In this document: in pieces, positions 1 to 8,584 of the stretch
Position numbering within the stretch: the stretch's first letter is position 1
How the letters are laid out: the number at the start of each line of letters is the position of its first letter
Origin: Dinoroseobacter shibae DFL 12 = DSM 16493
Lineage (GTDB): Bacteria > Pseudomonadota > Alphaproteobacteria > Rhodobacterales > Rhodobacteraceae
DNA length: 64,000 nt
Direction of reading: 5' to 3'
Assembly (NCBI RefSeq): GCF_000018145.1
Contig: NC_009952.1
Coordinates: forward strand, 2,666,001 to 2,730,000
Made by a program: the position numbers and the translations under genes
The notes under the pieces: model-generated
What the model was told of the DNA's origin: nothing
What the model saw: the letters and a program-made list of their open reading frames with translations, nothing else
Databases searched by the model: none

Positions 1-2710
1 GGATAAACGGCGAAAGCGGGATTTGGGCGATCCCGCCCGCGGCATCCACGACATCCTCGAAATTCAGCGGGATCGTCGGAATGGTGGCGATGTTGTTGAC
101 CGGGTCGACATCGACATCGATCTCGACACTGGCGGATGCAGTGGCGGTATGCGCGGAGTTGTCGTCGACCGTGGTGGCCGTCACCGTGATGTCATCGGCG
201 AAGAAGGTGCCATCCGCGGTAAACGGGTCCCCCGGGGCGCGGTCCACGTCGTAGTCTTCGTACAAGGCTGGCTGCAGCAGGATCGCCGCCTCGAACGCGG
301 TCACTTCGGGCACGAAAGTCAGGGTCAGGGCGCCTGTGCCCGGGTCGTAGAGCGCCGTGTCGATCTTGGCGAACTCCGCCGCCGAGAGCGGTGCCGTCCC
401 GTCTTGGATGAAAAAGGCGCTGGGGTCGAGGGCGGCGCCAGTCAGCCGCTCGTCGATCCAGGAGGTCGGGATATTCGAGACCACCACGCTTTGCAGCGCC
501 TCGGAGCCGTCCGGGTCGGGAGTTGCGGCGTCGATGCCAACGAAGACCGACACCTGACCCTGCCCCGAGCCGTCATCGGTGCTTTCCAGCAGTGTCAGCG
601 TCCCGCTTGCCTGCGTGTCTGCGTTTTGGGCAATGCCGGACACGGCCGTGGTGCCATCGGCGGAGAAGGCACTGTCTGTGACGAAGACCGAGGCACTCAG
701 CTCCGCCTCGGCGACGGGGCGGAAGGTGATGGTTGTGGCAAAATCCTCCGAAGCCGGATTGTCGGACGGGTCGATCTCGGTATCGCCGGTTTGGGTCTCG
801 GACCAGAAGATCGTGCCTTCGGTCTCGATGATGCCGCTGAAATTCTGGTCCACCCGCACCTGGAGCGCTTCGAGGGCGGTGGCGAATTGCGCAGAGGTCG
901 TTCCGGCGACCGGAAGAACCTCGTAGGTCACGGTGTCGGCGGTACTGCCGGTCTGGGTGATCGTCACGAAGCCGCTGATCCCGCCATCCCCGATCCGCAA
1001 TTCCAGGGTGGCGGGGTCATACGGGTCGCTTTCGGTCTGCACGGTCAGGGTGATCTCGACGCTCTCGAACGCTTCGGAGCCGTCGGTGTCCCGCAAATCG
1101 ACATTGGTGATATTCAGTTGCCGCGTTGCGCGCCCGCCGGTGTTCTCGTCGGTCGCTGCATCCGCCACGGCAAGATCGATCGGATCGACAACCGCGTCGA
1201 GATCAACATCCGTGTCGTCCCCGGCTGTCGCCGTATTGTCGGGCAAGCCGGTCGCCGTATCGACCGCCGTGACCGTCGCCGCGAGGTCTGCGCCGACGAT
1301 GGTCTCGACATCGCGGTCCTCGTTTTCGCTCGGGGTGACGCGCAGCGCGCCCGCGAAACTCGCAACGCCGGTGTTCAGGGTGATGGTCAGGCGGCCGCCG
1401 GAAACGGTGGCGTTTGCCACGTCGCCGCCCCCGGTCTCGAACAGGCCGGGCGGCACCGCACCTTCGGGCAACCAGCCTGCGGGCACATTGTCGATCACGA
1501 TCCGGCTCAGGTTCTCGCTGCCGTCCTGGTCCGGGGTAGTGGCATCGATCAGGAGCCGGAAGCTCGTGTCCTCCTTGACCGCGAAGCTGTCGGGCCCGGT
1601 GGCGGTGACTTGCGCCTCGGTGGCGTCCACGGAAAGCGTGACCTCGGGTTCGGCCACGGGCGTGACGTTCAGCAGGAACGTCGCGCTGGTCCCGGCCGGG
1701 TCGCCCTCGTCGGTCACGACCGTCGGAGTAATCGTCACAATGCCCGAGAAGTGTTCGGGGAATGACGCGATACCAAGCCCCTGCATCGCGGCGAAGCTGC
1801 CGGTCCATGTTGCCGCGGGGCCGGCCAGGACCGTGCCGTCGCTGAGCGTGGTCGGGCCACCGGTCGGCAGACCGGAGAATGCGATGGAGGCGCCGGTGAT
1901 GGTTTCAGAGCCGTCGATATCCGTAAGGACGGCGTCGATATTGAGCGGGATCTCGGAGACGGACGGATCGAGCAGGATCGCATCCTCGGCAACCGTGAGG
2001 TCGGCCAGGCGCAGGTCGACATCCGCCTCATCCGTGACGGTGACCGTGAAGCCCGCGGTTTCGACCCCGTCGGTGGAGCCGGTATCGCCCTCCCCCGCCA
2101 GAAGGGCTTCGTCGGTGCGGAAGGTGACCGTGCCTGCGAGCGTGGCGGCGGGAGACGCGGTCGAGAAATCGCTGGGCAGTTGAATGATCAGGGCGGTGTA
2201 GTCCGCCGGGGTCAAGGTGGGCAGGACACCGCCCACCGGGACCGCGACGAAGCCGCCCCCGGTGGAATAGGTGGCGCCTGCGGGCAGGCCGGTCAGTGTG
2301 ACATCGACCTGCGCGACGGCTTCGGAGCCATCCGTATCCGGCGCCGTGGCCTGCAGCGCATCGAACGGACGAAACTGCAAGGGCGCCTGGGAGGTCGTGT
2401 CCTCATCGGTATCTCCGGGCGCGTCGTTTTCCGCCAGCGCCAGGGTCCCCGGCCCCGTGATCTCGATATCGCCCTCGGCGGCCAGGTCCACCGTCAGGAT
2501 CGCGCTGCCGGAGGCTTGCGGCCCCACCGGTTCGTTCGATACCGCCACGATCTGCGCGGTCAGGGTGGTTCCAGGGTTCTGCGTCGAGAAATCGGCGGGA
2601 AGCTCGATCACCAGCAAGTTGTATTCGGCCAGCGGGGCCCAGTGGTCACCGTCATGCGGACATGATGGTGCCTGAGCCTGATCGCAGGTGTTGATGGGCC
2701 CGCCGCCCAC
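1..2710 (-). CDS. Giant repetitive surface/adhesin-like protein, fragment
   Basis: An open minus-strand frame runs off the left edge (codons begin at positions = 1 mod 3). It encodes acidic, Gly/Thr/Val-rich beta-repeat sequence of the VCBS/cadherin-like type found in large secreted RTX-like adhesins. A D-x-D-G-S-E motif recurs near 2335, 1915, 1530, 1085 and 515, so repeats are about 130-190 residues. The 5' end is abnormal: the frame closes with TGA at 2749-2747 and only TTG (2737) or GTG (2710) precede the repeat sequence, with no signal peptide. The first residues already correspond to the middle of a repeat, so the N-terminus looks lost. Family assignment is by sequence character only. 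Long plus-strand open frames here are antisense shadows. Confidence 0.6.
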   Translation of the reverse strand, partial: MGGGPINTCDQAQAPSCPHDGDHWAPLAEYNLLVIELPADFSTQNPGTTLTAQIVAVSNEPVGPQASGSAILTVDLAAEGDIEITGPGTLALAENDAPGDTDEDTTSQAPLQFRPFDALQATAPDTDGSEAVAQVDVTLTGLPAGATYSTGGGFVAVPVGGVLPTLTPADYTALIIQLPSDFSTASPAATLAGTVTFRTDEALLAGEGDTGSTDGVETAGFTVTVTDEADVDLRLADLTVAEDAILLDPSVSEIPLNIDAVLTDIDGSETITGASIAFSGLPTGGPTTLSDGTVLAGPAATWTGSFAAMQGLGIASFPEHFSGIVTITPTVVTDEGDPAGTSATFLLNVTPVAEPEVTLSVDATEAQVTATGPDSFAVKEDTSFRLLIDATTPDQDGSENLSRIVIDNVPAGWLPEGAVPPGLFETGGGDVANATVSGGRLTITLNTGVASFAGALRVTPSENEDRDVETIVGADLAATVTAVDTATGLPDNTATAGDDTDVDLDAVVDPIDLAVADAATDENTGGRATRQLNITNVDLRDTDGSEAFESVEITLTVQTESDPYDPATLELRIGDGGISGFVTITQTGSTADTVTYEVLPVAGTTSAQFATALEALQVRVDQNFSGIIETEGTIFWSETQTGDTEIDPSDNPASEDFATTITFRPVAEAELSASVFVTDSAFSADGTTAVSGIAQNADTQASGTLTLLESTDDGSGQGQVSVFVGIDAATPDPDGSEALQSVVVSNIPTSWIDERLTGAALDPSAFFIQDGTAPLSAAEFAKIDTALYDPGTGALTLTFVPEVTAFEAAILLQPALYEDYDVDRAPGDPFTADGTFFADDITVTATTVDDNSAHTATASASVEIDVDVDPVNNIATIPTIPLNFEDVVDAAGGIAQIPLSPFI

Positions 2711-3040
2711 CGCCGCAAAATACTGTAATATCTTCAATTTTCCGGTTCAATTGAAGACGGGTCCTTTTCACCCGCACGGGGTTGGAAGTGCCCATTCTCA
2801 ATTTTTTCCGTCCTCCGCCGCAACCTGCGGCAACATCCGGACCGAAACTGCGAATTCTTCAATTCCTCGTCCGGAACCGTCCAGCCAAGGGTGAAGAGAG
2901 GGAATGGGCGCCGTCATTCCGTTGGTCGCGCTCCTCGGGGCGAGAGCGCGGCCAACGGAAACGCGGCGCCTCGCGATCAACGAAGTCAACCAAGCAGGCG
3001 GCCCCTTCTTCTGCTGCTACGATACCCCGGCAAGAGCCGG
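2711..3040. other. Junction region without a clear gene
   Basis: This stretch lies between the truncated repeat protein and the point where DUF3987 homology begins. It starts AT-richer (about 2715-2760, 2790-2870) than its surroundings. Frames crossing it (for example a GTG/ATG-started one from 2782) show no recognisable protein. It probably contains one breakpoint of the rearrangement proposed for the DUF3987 gene and one edge of the integrative element. Confidence 0.4.
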
Positions 3041-4234
3041 GCGAAGGTCCAGACACTCAGATCGCTTTCGAACGCGACCGCAGCTTTCGTCACGATCGCA
3101 TTGTCGGGCGAGCGTAAGAGCGCAGCAGACAAGATCGCCAAGACCGGTATCGACCGGGTGATCATGCGTCTCCGGAAGGAGCACGAGATTACCATGGCGC
3201 GGCACAAGTCAGAGGTTGCAAGCGCCGGGCGCGGAGAAGAGAAACCCGCGGCTCCGGTCTGTCCAAGCTTTCTGGTGACAGAACCCACGGTCGAGGGTGC
3301 CTTCAAAGCAATCGCGTCCGGATGCGGTTTCCTGGGCTGGTTCACCGACGAAGCGGCCAGCTTCTGGGGAGGCCATTCCATGTCAAAAGACCAACGTGCG
3401 AAGACCAGCGGCATCGTGTCGAAATTCTGGGACGGCGATTACTTCTTCCGTCCGCGTGCCGGTCAGGAGGGCGACGGCTATGTCCCTCCCACTGCAACCA
3501 CGATCAACCTCATGTTCCAGCCGACGCTGATCCGTGACACCTACGGCGACGAATTTCTGATCGGTCAGGGCATTCTGGCGAGGATGCTGCCGTGCTGGCC
3601 CGTCAGCAACATGGGCAACCGAAAATATCGGCGGCCGAACAAAGAAGACGAAGCCGCTGTGAGTCACTTTCATGACGAGGTGGAGGCCGCGCTGATAACC
3701 ACGCTGGAGGATACCACCGAACGGCTTCTCACTCTTTCGGAGGACGCCCTGGCCATCTGTGTCGAGTTTCACGACAAGATCGAGACTGAACTCGGCCGAG
3801 GCGGCTGGGCTGCGGACATCTCCGGGTTCGCCGGGAAGGCACCGGAACATGCCTGTCGCCTCGCGGCGATAATGACGCTCTTCGAGGACCGGGACGCCGT
3901 GACAGTATCCGGCGAGGTGATGAAAGCCGCCTGCGATATGGTCAAATACTACCTTGGCCAATACAAGTTCCTGTGCATCGCGGCCACGAACGAAACCGAG
4001 ATCGCCCAGGCCCAGACCCTACTCGACTGGCTACTGAAGAACCTGCAGCCCGGCGACGGGTTCGCGACCGACCGGGTTCTGCAGTTCGGGCCGGTCGCCT
4101 CCCGGCGGTTGAAGGCCCTCGATCGGCAGCTGGCCGTCCTGATGCAATATGGATGGGTCCAGGAGCTTCCCGCAGGCACGAAGATCAGCGGCAAGAAGCG
4201 GCGCAAGGCCTTCCGGCTCAGCCCCAAGTCATGA
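2891..4234 (+). pseudogene. DUF3987 domain protein, C-terminal part
   Basis: The reading frame opens at 2891, but recognisable DUF3987 sequence begins only near 3041 and runs to the stop at 4234. The hallmark is LSGERKSAADKIA (3106-3144), the P-loop-like segment of this primase/helicase-associated family. It is followed by the EPTVEGAFKAI and TDEAASFWGGHSM segments typical of the family. DUF3987 proteins occur on plasmids, phages and integrative elements; their biochemical role is not established. The normal N-terminal third is absent upstream, where the first 50 codons are low-complexity and basic. A matching N-terminal piece lies on the opposite strand at 5249-5551, so this is probably one gene split by an inversion. 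Confidence 0.6.
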
Positions 4235-4312
4235 CCCCCGAGTTGTGGCCGGCATTCCTGCCGGCCACCGGGACGCTTTTGGAAGGTGGACTCACCGCCC
4301 CAGCAGCAGCTT

Positions 4313-4720
4313 CTAGGCGTCGATCAGGGCCCGGCAGATGGAGCGGATATGCGTGATGCGCCGCAGGGACCTGACGCATGCGTCGATCGCTTGTCTCCTG
4401 TAGGTCAGGTCCAGCATCTCCTGCACTTCCCCGACGGCGCCGAGATCACGATCGTCACGGCCATCGAACACCATGAAGGTGCCCAGGGTCTCTCGCTCTC
4501 GCTCCCGTTCCAGGACGGCCGACAGGAGCTCGACGTCCGTGTCGTCGCGACGCGAGAGCCCAGCACAGGCGCGCATCGCCTCGAGAGTGCGGCGCAGCGA
4601 TCCGCGCTCGAGCGCATCGGCGGCGACCTCGTTGGCAGGGAAATGGTCGATGAAAGCCCGGGTCATCCCGATCAGCAGCGAGCACACCTCATCGAGGGGC
4701 ATCTGGTAATAGGTCTGCAT
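4313..4720 (-). CDS. Conserved unknown protein of the integrative element
   Basis: This 135-residue protein starts MQTYYQMPLDEVCSLLIGM. The ATG at 4720 is preferred over the upstream in-frame start at 4840 because the extra 40 residues overlap the preceding gene and are basic and low-complexity. It is acidic and mostly helical, without a signal peptide or membrane segment. It follows the 4795-5211 gene by 74 bp on the same strand, and both are short helical proteins with leucine/arginine-rich ends, so they probably form one transcript. I do not recognise the family. It sits between the two halves of the DUF3987 gene. Confidence 0.5.
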   Translation of the reverse strand: MQTYYQMPLDEVCSLLIGMTRAFIDHFPANEVAADALERGSLRRTLEAMRACAGLSRRDDTDVELLSAVLERERERETLGTFMVFDGRDDRDLGAVGEVQEMLDLTYRRQAIDACVRSLRRITHIRSICRALIDA

Positions 4721-4794
4721 GTCTTTCTCCAGAAGAATCGGTCGCGGCGGAATTGCCACGCCTTCAAGCTGCCGGCCCTTGCGGGCCGACTGCG

Positions 4795-5211
4795 TCATGC
4801 AGCAGAGAGGTCGAACAGCTCGCCTAGGATTACATCGCACCCAGGATCCAGATCCGAAATCGCGACGAGAAGATCGTAGAGACGGTCGGCCTCGAGGCAG
4901 ATCTCTTCGACCCGCGGATCCAGAAGGTCGATCATCGCGAAGCGGGCTGTTTCCTCGGTCTCCGGATCCCCGACGAAATCGAGGCAGACAAGCCGATGCA
5001 GCCAGACCAGCTCCTGCCTGAGCGCTCGCGTGAGAGAGGAGCTCTCGGAAATTCCGGACAGAAGACGGAGGCAGCGACGGTGCGCGGAGGGACCGCCGAG
5101 CAAGGCGGCGGCATTGAGCAGCGCAGAGCCGTGCTCCTGGAAGAAGGTCCTGGTTGCGACGAGCGCGGGATCGCGGCCCGCCGGGACGGAATTGCTCGAG
5201 AAGTTGAACAT
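4795..5211 (-). CDS. Conserved unknown helical protein
   Basis: This 138-residue protein starts MFNFSSNSVPAGRDPALV at 5211. The start follows a GGAGA-type ribosome site; a longer frame from 5331 runs through the region shared with the DUF3987 fragment and is unlikely. It is acidic and rich in leucine and helical segments, ending GELFDLSAA. There is no transmembrane or signal sequence. It is in tandem with the downstream 4313-4720 gene and looks like cargo of the element. No family recognised. Confidence 0.5.
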   Translation of the reverse strand: MFNFSSNSVPAGRDPALVATRTFFQEHGSALLNAAALLGGPSAHRRCLRLLSGISESSSLTRALRQELVWLHRLVCLDFVGDPETEETARFAMIDLLDPRVEEICLEADRLYDLLVAISDLDPGCDVILGELFDLSAA

Positions 5212-5248
5212 GGGGGTCTCCTGTGGAGGTCGACGCCGTTCGTGGCAG

Positions 5249-5551
5249 TCAAGGCCCCGAGAAATCTTCTTTCCGGATCGGGGGTGTCCCCGCAACGAGC
5301 GAGGCCACGGACAGAACGGATTGCGCGGCAAGGGCGGCCGGCCCCTGTGTCTTGCTGACGATTGCCTCTGCCGCGCTACGGAGCTTCGGCGTCAGGCAGT
5401 CGAGGGGGAAGGCACTGGCGGGCGGCTCCGCGTGGGGCAGCGGCGTGGGCTCTCGTGGCGGAGTGGCCGTTTCTCCATGCGGGACTGAAAAGTCCGGCTT
5501 CGACGCTTTGGCGTCGACCTTGCCGAAGCGGGATTTGAGGCGGGCAAGCAT
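5249..5551 (-). pseudogene. DUF3987 domain protein, N-terminal part
   Basis: This 100-residue minus-strand frame has a good start (ATG at 5551 with GGAG about 8 nt upstream). After a proline-rich linker it reads FPLDCLTPKLRSAAEAIV and LAAQSVLSVASLVAGT, which is the conserved N-terminal segment of DUF3987 proteins. The next expected segment, the SGERKS P-loop-like stretch, is missing here and is found on the plus strand starting near 3041. After VAGT the frame runs 12 unrelated codons to a stop. Reversing the segment between about 3041 and 5271 would join the two pieces in the right orientation and order. Confidence 0.55.
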
Positions 5552-6203
5552 TCCTGATCTCCGTTGCTGCTCGGGTTGTGATCAGGAAATCGGTCGAGCG
5601 GCTCTCCGGCGGAAACAGCAGGAAGCGGATTCTTGCGGCGGATGATGAGATTCCTGTGAGAGGGCGGATGGAAGTAACTGGGTAGAACTGAGGGTGTATT
5701 GTTCGAGATGGCGAGTTCGAGGGGTCTATGGCTTTTCTTTTTTTCTGAGGGCGAGGGCTTGGGAGGACGCGCATGGCTGGAATGATACCTTGCGCGCGCT
5801 CCAAAGCGATTGACGATACAATCAGCTCCAGAGTTTCTGAAACTCTTTCTCTGCGTCCGTCGCCCGTTGGTCCAAGATCTTTGCAACGGTTTCGATGCGG
5901 ACGAGCTTGACTGATTTCTGCTTTCCGTCAGTGGTAAAATAGGGAAGGCGAATATCGCTGACCTGAGACCCGACTCTCCTCCGGATTTTCGGAGAGTCCG
6001 CAGGTTGATCTCTGAGGCTACGCGGCGCGCATTTCCAGCCCCTTCTTTGCCACGAACTCGACGGGCGGAATGTTCCCCAGTCCTGAGTGAGGGCGATGGT
6101 GGTTGTAGTCGTGCTGCCATGCCCGGATCTGCTCGCGGTGACCTGCTCCCCTGAAATGTCCTCAAATTTTGGTTAGCCTGTTCTCTAAGTGAGGAGACAG
6201 ACG

Positions 6204-6470
6204 ATGAAGAGAAGCCGTTTCAGTGAAGAACAGATCATTGGCATTCTTAAGGAGCACCAGGCTGGGTTGGGCGCGAAGGAGTTGTGTCGCAAGTACGGGA
6301 TCAGTGACGCGACCTTCTACAAGTGGCGATCCAAGTATGGTGGCATGGAAGTGTCAGATGCGCGACGTTTGAAGACGCTGGAATCTGAGAACGCCAAACT
6401 GAAGAAGATGCTGGCTGAGCAGATGATGGATGTTGCGACGCTTAAGGAAATGCTTGGAAAAAACTTCTGA
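6204..6470 (+). CDS. IS3-family transposase OrfA (inner IS)
   Basis: An 88-residue HTH-8 protein ([22 protein letters not shown] near residues 10-40, then a leucine-zipper-like helix ending EMLGKNF). ATG 6204 is chosen over GTG 6189 because GAGGAG lies 8 nt before it. Near its 3' end is the slippery heptamer A-AAA-AAC (6458-6464) in the correct zero-frame phase, just before the TGA at 6468. A -1 slip there would fuse OrfA to OrfB as OrfAB, the usual transposase of this family. Confidence 0.9.
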   Translation: MKRSRFSEEQIIGILKEHQAGLGAKELCRKYGISDATFYKWRSKYGGMEVSDARRLKTLESENAKLKKMLAEQMMDVATLKEMLGKNF

Positions 6471-6493
6471 GGCCCGGTTCAAGGAGGAATGCC

Positions 6494-7315
6494 GTGGACT
6501 GGGCCATGAAGACAAAAGGCTACAATCAGCGCCGGGCGTGCGCGCTGGCGGGGATCGATCCGCGTGTGTATCGGCGTCGGTCGAAGCGCCTTGCCGACAC
6601 GGAACTGCGGGTGAGGATGAAAGAACTGGCGTCCGAGCGGCGTCGGTTCGGTTATCGCCGCCTGCACATGCTGCTGAAGCGTGAGGGCTGGGAGGTAAAC
6701 TGGAAGAAACTGTACCGGCTCTACCGCGACGAAGGGTTAACCGTTCGTAAACGGGGCGGACGCAAGCGCGCAGTGGGCACCAGGACGCCCATGGCGATCC
6801 CGCAGGGGCCAAACCAGAGGTGGTCCCTCGACTTCATGTCGGATGCGCTGGAAGACGGGCGTCGGTTCAGGGTGCTAAACGTGATTGATGACTTTAGCCG
6901 GGAATGTCTGGCCGCTGTGGTCGATACATCCATCAGCGGCGCACGTGTCGCCCGCGAGTTGGATCGGATCGCCGAGCTGCGTGGGTACCCCTGCCTTGTG
7001 GTCAGCGACAATGGAACCGAACTGACAAGCAACGCGATGCTGAAATGGCAGGAAGACCGTAAAGTCGACTGGCACTACATCGCGCCCGGAAAGCCCATGC
7101 AGAATGGCCTCGTCGAAAGCTTCAACGGGAGGATGCGAGAGGAATGCCTGAACGAACACCTGTTCCCGTCACTGCGCCATGCCTGCCGCATGATTGCGGC
7201 ATGGCGCGACGACTACAACCACCACCGCCCGCACTCGAGTCTCGACGGGCTCACCCCGCGGGAGTATCACCAACGGTCAAGAGAGGACCAAACCCTGAAC
7301 AGAGCTAACCTATAA
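6494..7315 (+). CDS. IS3-family transposase OrfB (inner IS)
   Basis: A DDE transposase of the retroviral-integrase type, about 273 residues if read from GTG 6494; ATG 6506 is the next start. The frame extends upstream through the slippery site, so the functional product is probably the OrfAB fusion. Catalytic residues: WSLDFMSD (first Asp), VVSDNGTEL (second Asp) and [13 protein letters not shown] (Glu), followed by the usual [17 protein letters not shown]-terminus. It is intact and lies 23 nt after the orfA stop. Confidence 0.92.
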   Translation: MDWAMKTKGYNQRRACALAGIDPRVYRRRSKRLADTELRVRMKELASERRRFGYRRLHMLLKREGWEVNWKKLYRLYRDEGLTVRKRGGRKRAVGTRTPMAIPQGPNQRWSLDFMSDALEDGRRFRVLNVIDDFSRECLAAVVDTSISGARVARELDRIAELRGYPCLVVSDNGTELTSNAMLKWQEDRKVDWHYIAPGKPMQNGLVESFNGRMREECLNEHLFPSLRHACRMIAAWRDDYNHHRPHSSLDGLTPREYHQRSREDQTLNRANL

Positions 7316-8057
7316 ACGCGGACTCAAAGGGGAGCAGGTCAGCGGGCATCGGCCAGAGACGAGAATAGCGACTCGTTGAGAAGCTCGTCCCGGAAGCGTC
7401 CGTTGAAGCTTTCGACGAAGCCATTCTGCATGGGCTTTCCTGGCGCGATGTAGTGCCATTCGATGCCCGTGCGCTGGCACCAGCTCAGGACAGCCACCGA
7501 GGTCAGTTCCGTTCCATTGTCCGAAACCACCATTGCAGGCTGGCCGCGGCGCAACATCAACGCATCGAGCTCGCGCACGACGCGCAGGCCAGAGAGCGAC
7601 GTGTCCGCCACCAAGGCCAGGCACTCCCGGCTGTAGTCGTCGACCACGGCCAGAACGCGGAACTGTCTGCCATCCGTCAGCGCATCGCTGACGAAGTCCA
7701 GGCTCCAGTGCTGGTTGGGGGCATCTGGCACCAGCATCGGCCAGCGTGTCCCCAGAGCCCGCTTTCGGCCGCCCCGGCGGCGCACTTGGAGCTTCTCCTC
7801 GCGATAGAGCCGCCTGAGCTTCTTCAGGTTCATCATGATCCCCTGCCGTTCCAGCATCACGTGGATGCGGCGATAGCCAAACCGCCGCCTCTCGGCCGCG
7901 ACAGCCTTCATGGCGGCCCTCGCTTCGGCATCGTCAGGCCGCACGCTGCGATAGCGCACGCTCGACCGATCCACGGCCAGTGCCTTGCCCGCCCGTCGCT
8001 GGCTCACTCCGTGGACTTCCACAACGTGTGCCACCGCTTCCCGCCTGACGCCGGGCG

Positions 8058-8324
8058 CTACCACTTTCGCGAAGTGACATCCTTCAGTATCGCATTGTCG
8101 AGCATCGCTTCGGCCAGCAGCTTCTTCAGCTTGGCGTTCTCGTCCTCGAGCGCCCTCAGTCGGCGCGCGTCCGATACCTCGAGGCCGCCGAACCGCGCCT
8201 TGTATTTGTAAAACGTTGCCGTGCTGACCCCGTGCTTGCGGCAGACATCGGCCGTCGTCATTCCGGCCTCCTGCTCCTTCAGCATCCCGATGATCTGCTC
8301 TTCCGTGAACCTTGATCGCTTCAT
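8058..8324 (-). CDS. IS3-family transposase OrfA (outer IS)
   Basis: An 88-residue HTH protein ([19 protein letters not shown]) closely resembling the inner element's OrfA, ending [12 protein letters not shown] 8324 lies about 60 nt inside the right inverted repeat. The reading frame is intact, but its partner orfB (start 8064) is split by the inner IS, so no complete OrfAB can be made from this copy. Confidence 0.88.
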   Translation of the reverse strand: MKRSRFTEEQIIGMLKEQEAGMTTADVCRKHGVSTATFYKYKARFGGLEVSDARRLRALEDENAKLKKLLAEAMLDNAILKDVTSRKW

Positions 8325-8584
8325 TGTCCGTCTCCTGGTTGGGCGGACTCTACCTCAAACTGGAGGAAGAAGCGGCTCTCAGGTCATCGCCGGCGTCGAT
8401 CTTCTCCTTAATCGTCTTTTCTGTGTGCCCCTATAGCGTTCCTGCCTCTTCAAGAAGAATGAAAGGCAGGAAGTTGAAGTGTTTTAGGAGCAGTTCCAAG
8501 GTATCCATCTGAGCCTCCGTTTTCAGGATGCTCAGGCAGTGGGTTCATCCTGTTCAGGCGAGGAATCAGAAATTTCCGCTGTCA

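Larger units (their letters stand above)
6139..7341 (+). mobile_element. IS3-family element, intact inner copy
   Basis: This 1203-bp element has terminal inverted repeats: TGACCTGCTCCCCT at 6139 and its reverse complement ending at 7341. It is flanked by a GCGG 4-bp duplication (6135-6138 and 7342-7345). It inserted into orfB of a related IS of opposite orientation. Both orfs are open and all three catalytic residues are visible, so it may still be active. The crisp duplication and intact frames suggest a recent insertion. Confidence 0.9.
6018..8064 (-). pseudogene. IS3-family transposase orfB, split by a second IS
   Basis: The DDE integrase-type transposase subunit of the outer IS. The upstream part (8064 down to 7342) contains the HTH-21 region, [10 protein letters not shown] with the first catalytic Asp, VVSDNGTEL with the second, and [13 protein letters not shown] with the Glu. 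The last 38 residues ([18 protein letters not shown] ... LEMRAA, stop at 6018) lie on the far side of the inner element. Removing 6139-7341 and one GCGG copy restores a continuous 279-codon frame. GTG 8064 overlaps the end of orfA by 7 nt, as usual for -1 frameshift-expressed IS3 genes. It is inactivated. Confidence 0.85.
5959..8386 (-). mobile_element. IS3-family element, outer copy carrying a second IS
   Basis: The left end reads TGACCTGAGACCCG (from 5959). The reverse complement of the right end (8386 downward) reads TGACCTGAGAGCCG, giving imperfect terminal inverted repeats with IS3-type TG...CA ends. A 4-bp target duplication TCGC flanks it (5955-5958 and 8387-8390), the size usual for the IS407 group. 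Without the inner insertion it would be about 1.22 kb. It is oriented minus, with orfA at 8058-8324 and orfB at 6018-8064. It interrupts a PrtN-like gene and is itself interrupted by the element at 6139-7341. Confidence 0.85.
5822..8508 (-). pseudogene. Pyocin-activator PrtN-family gene, broken
   Basis: Removing the IS insertion (5959-8386 plus one 4-bp duplication) joins two coding pieces in frame. The start is ATG 8508 (MDTLELLLKHFNFLPFI) and the second piece reads KTIKEKIDAGDIRLPYF and ends EFQKLWS with TGA at 5822-5824. This matches the small PrtN-type DNA-binding activators of phage-tail/pyocin clusters and integrative elements (about 85 residues). Besides the IS, an in-frame TAG (about 8431-8433) interrupts it after EEAGTL. 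It lies just downstream of the integrase and probably once regulated the element. PrtN assignment is by recognition of sequence pattern and length; the gene cannot be functional as it stands. Confidence 0.55.

Noticed and set aside
23-2183. Long plus-strand open frames (up to 580 codons)
   Set aside because: They are antisense to the repetitive minus-strand protein, have arginine/glycine-rich shadow composition and no domain.
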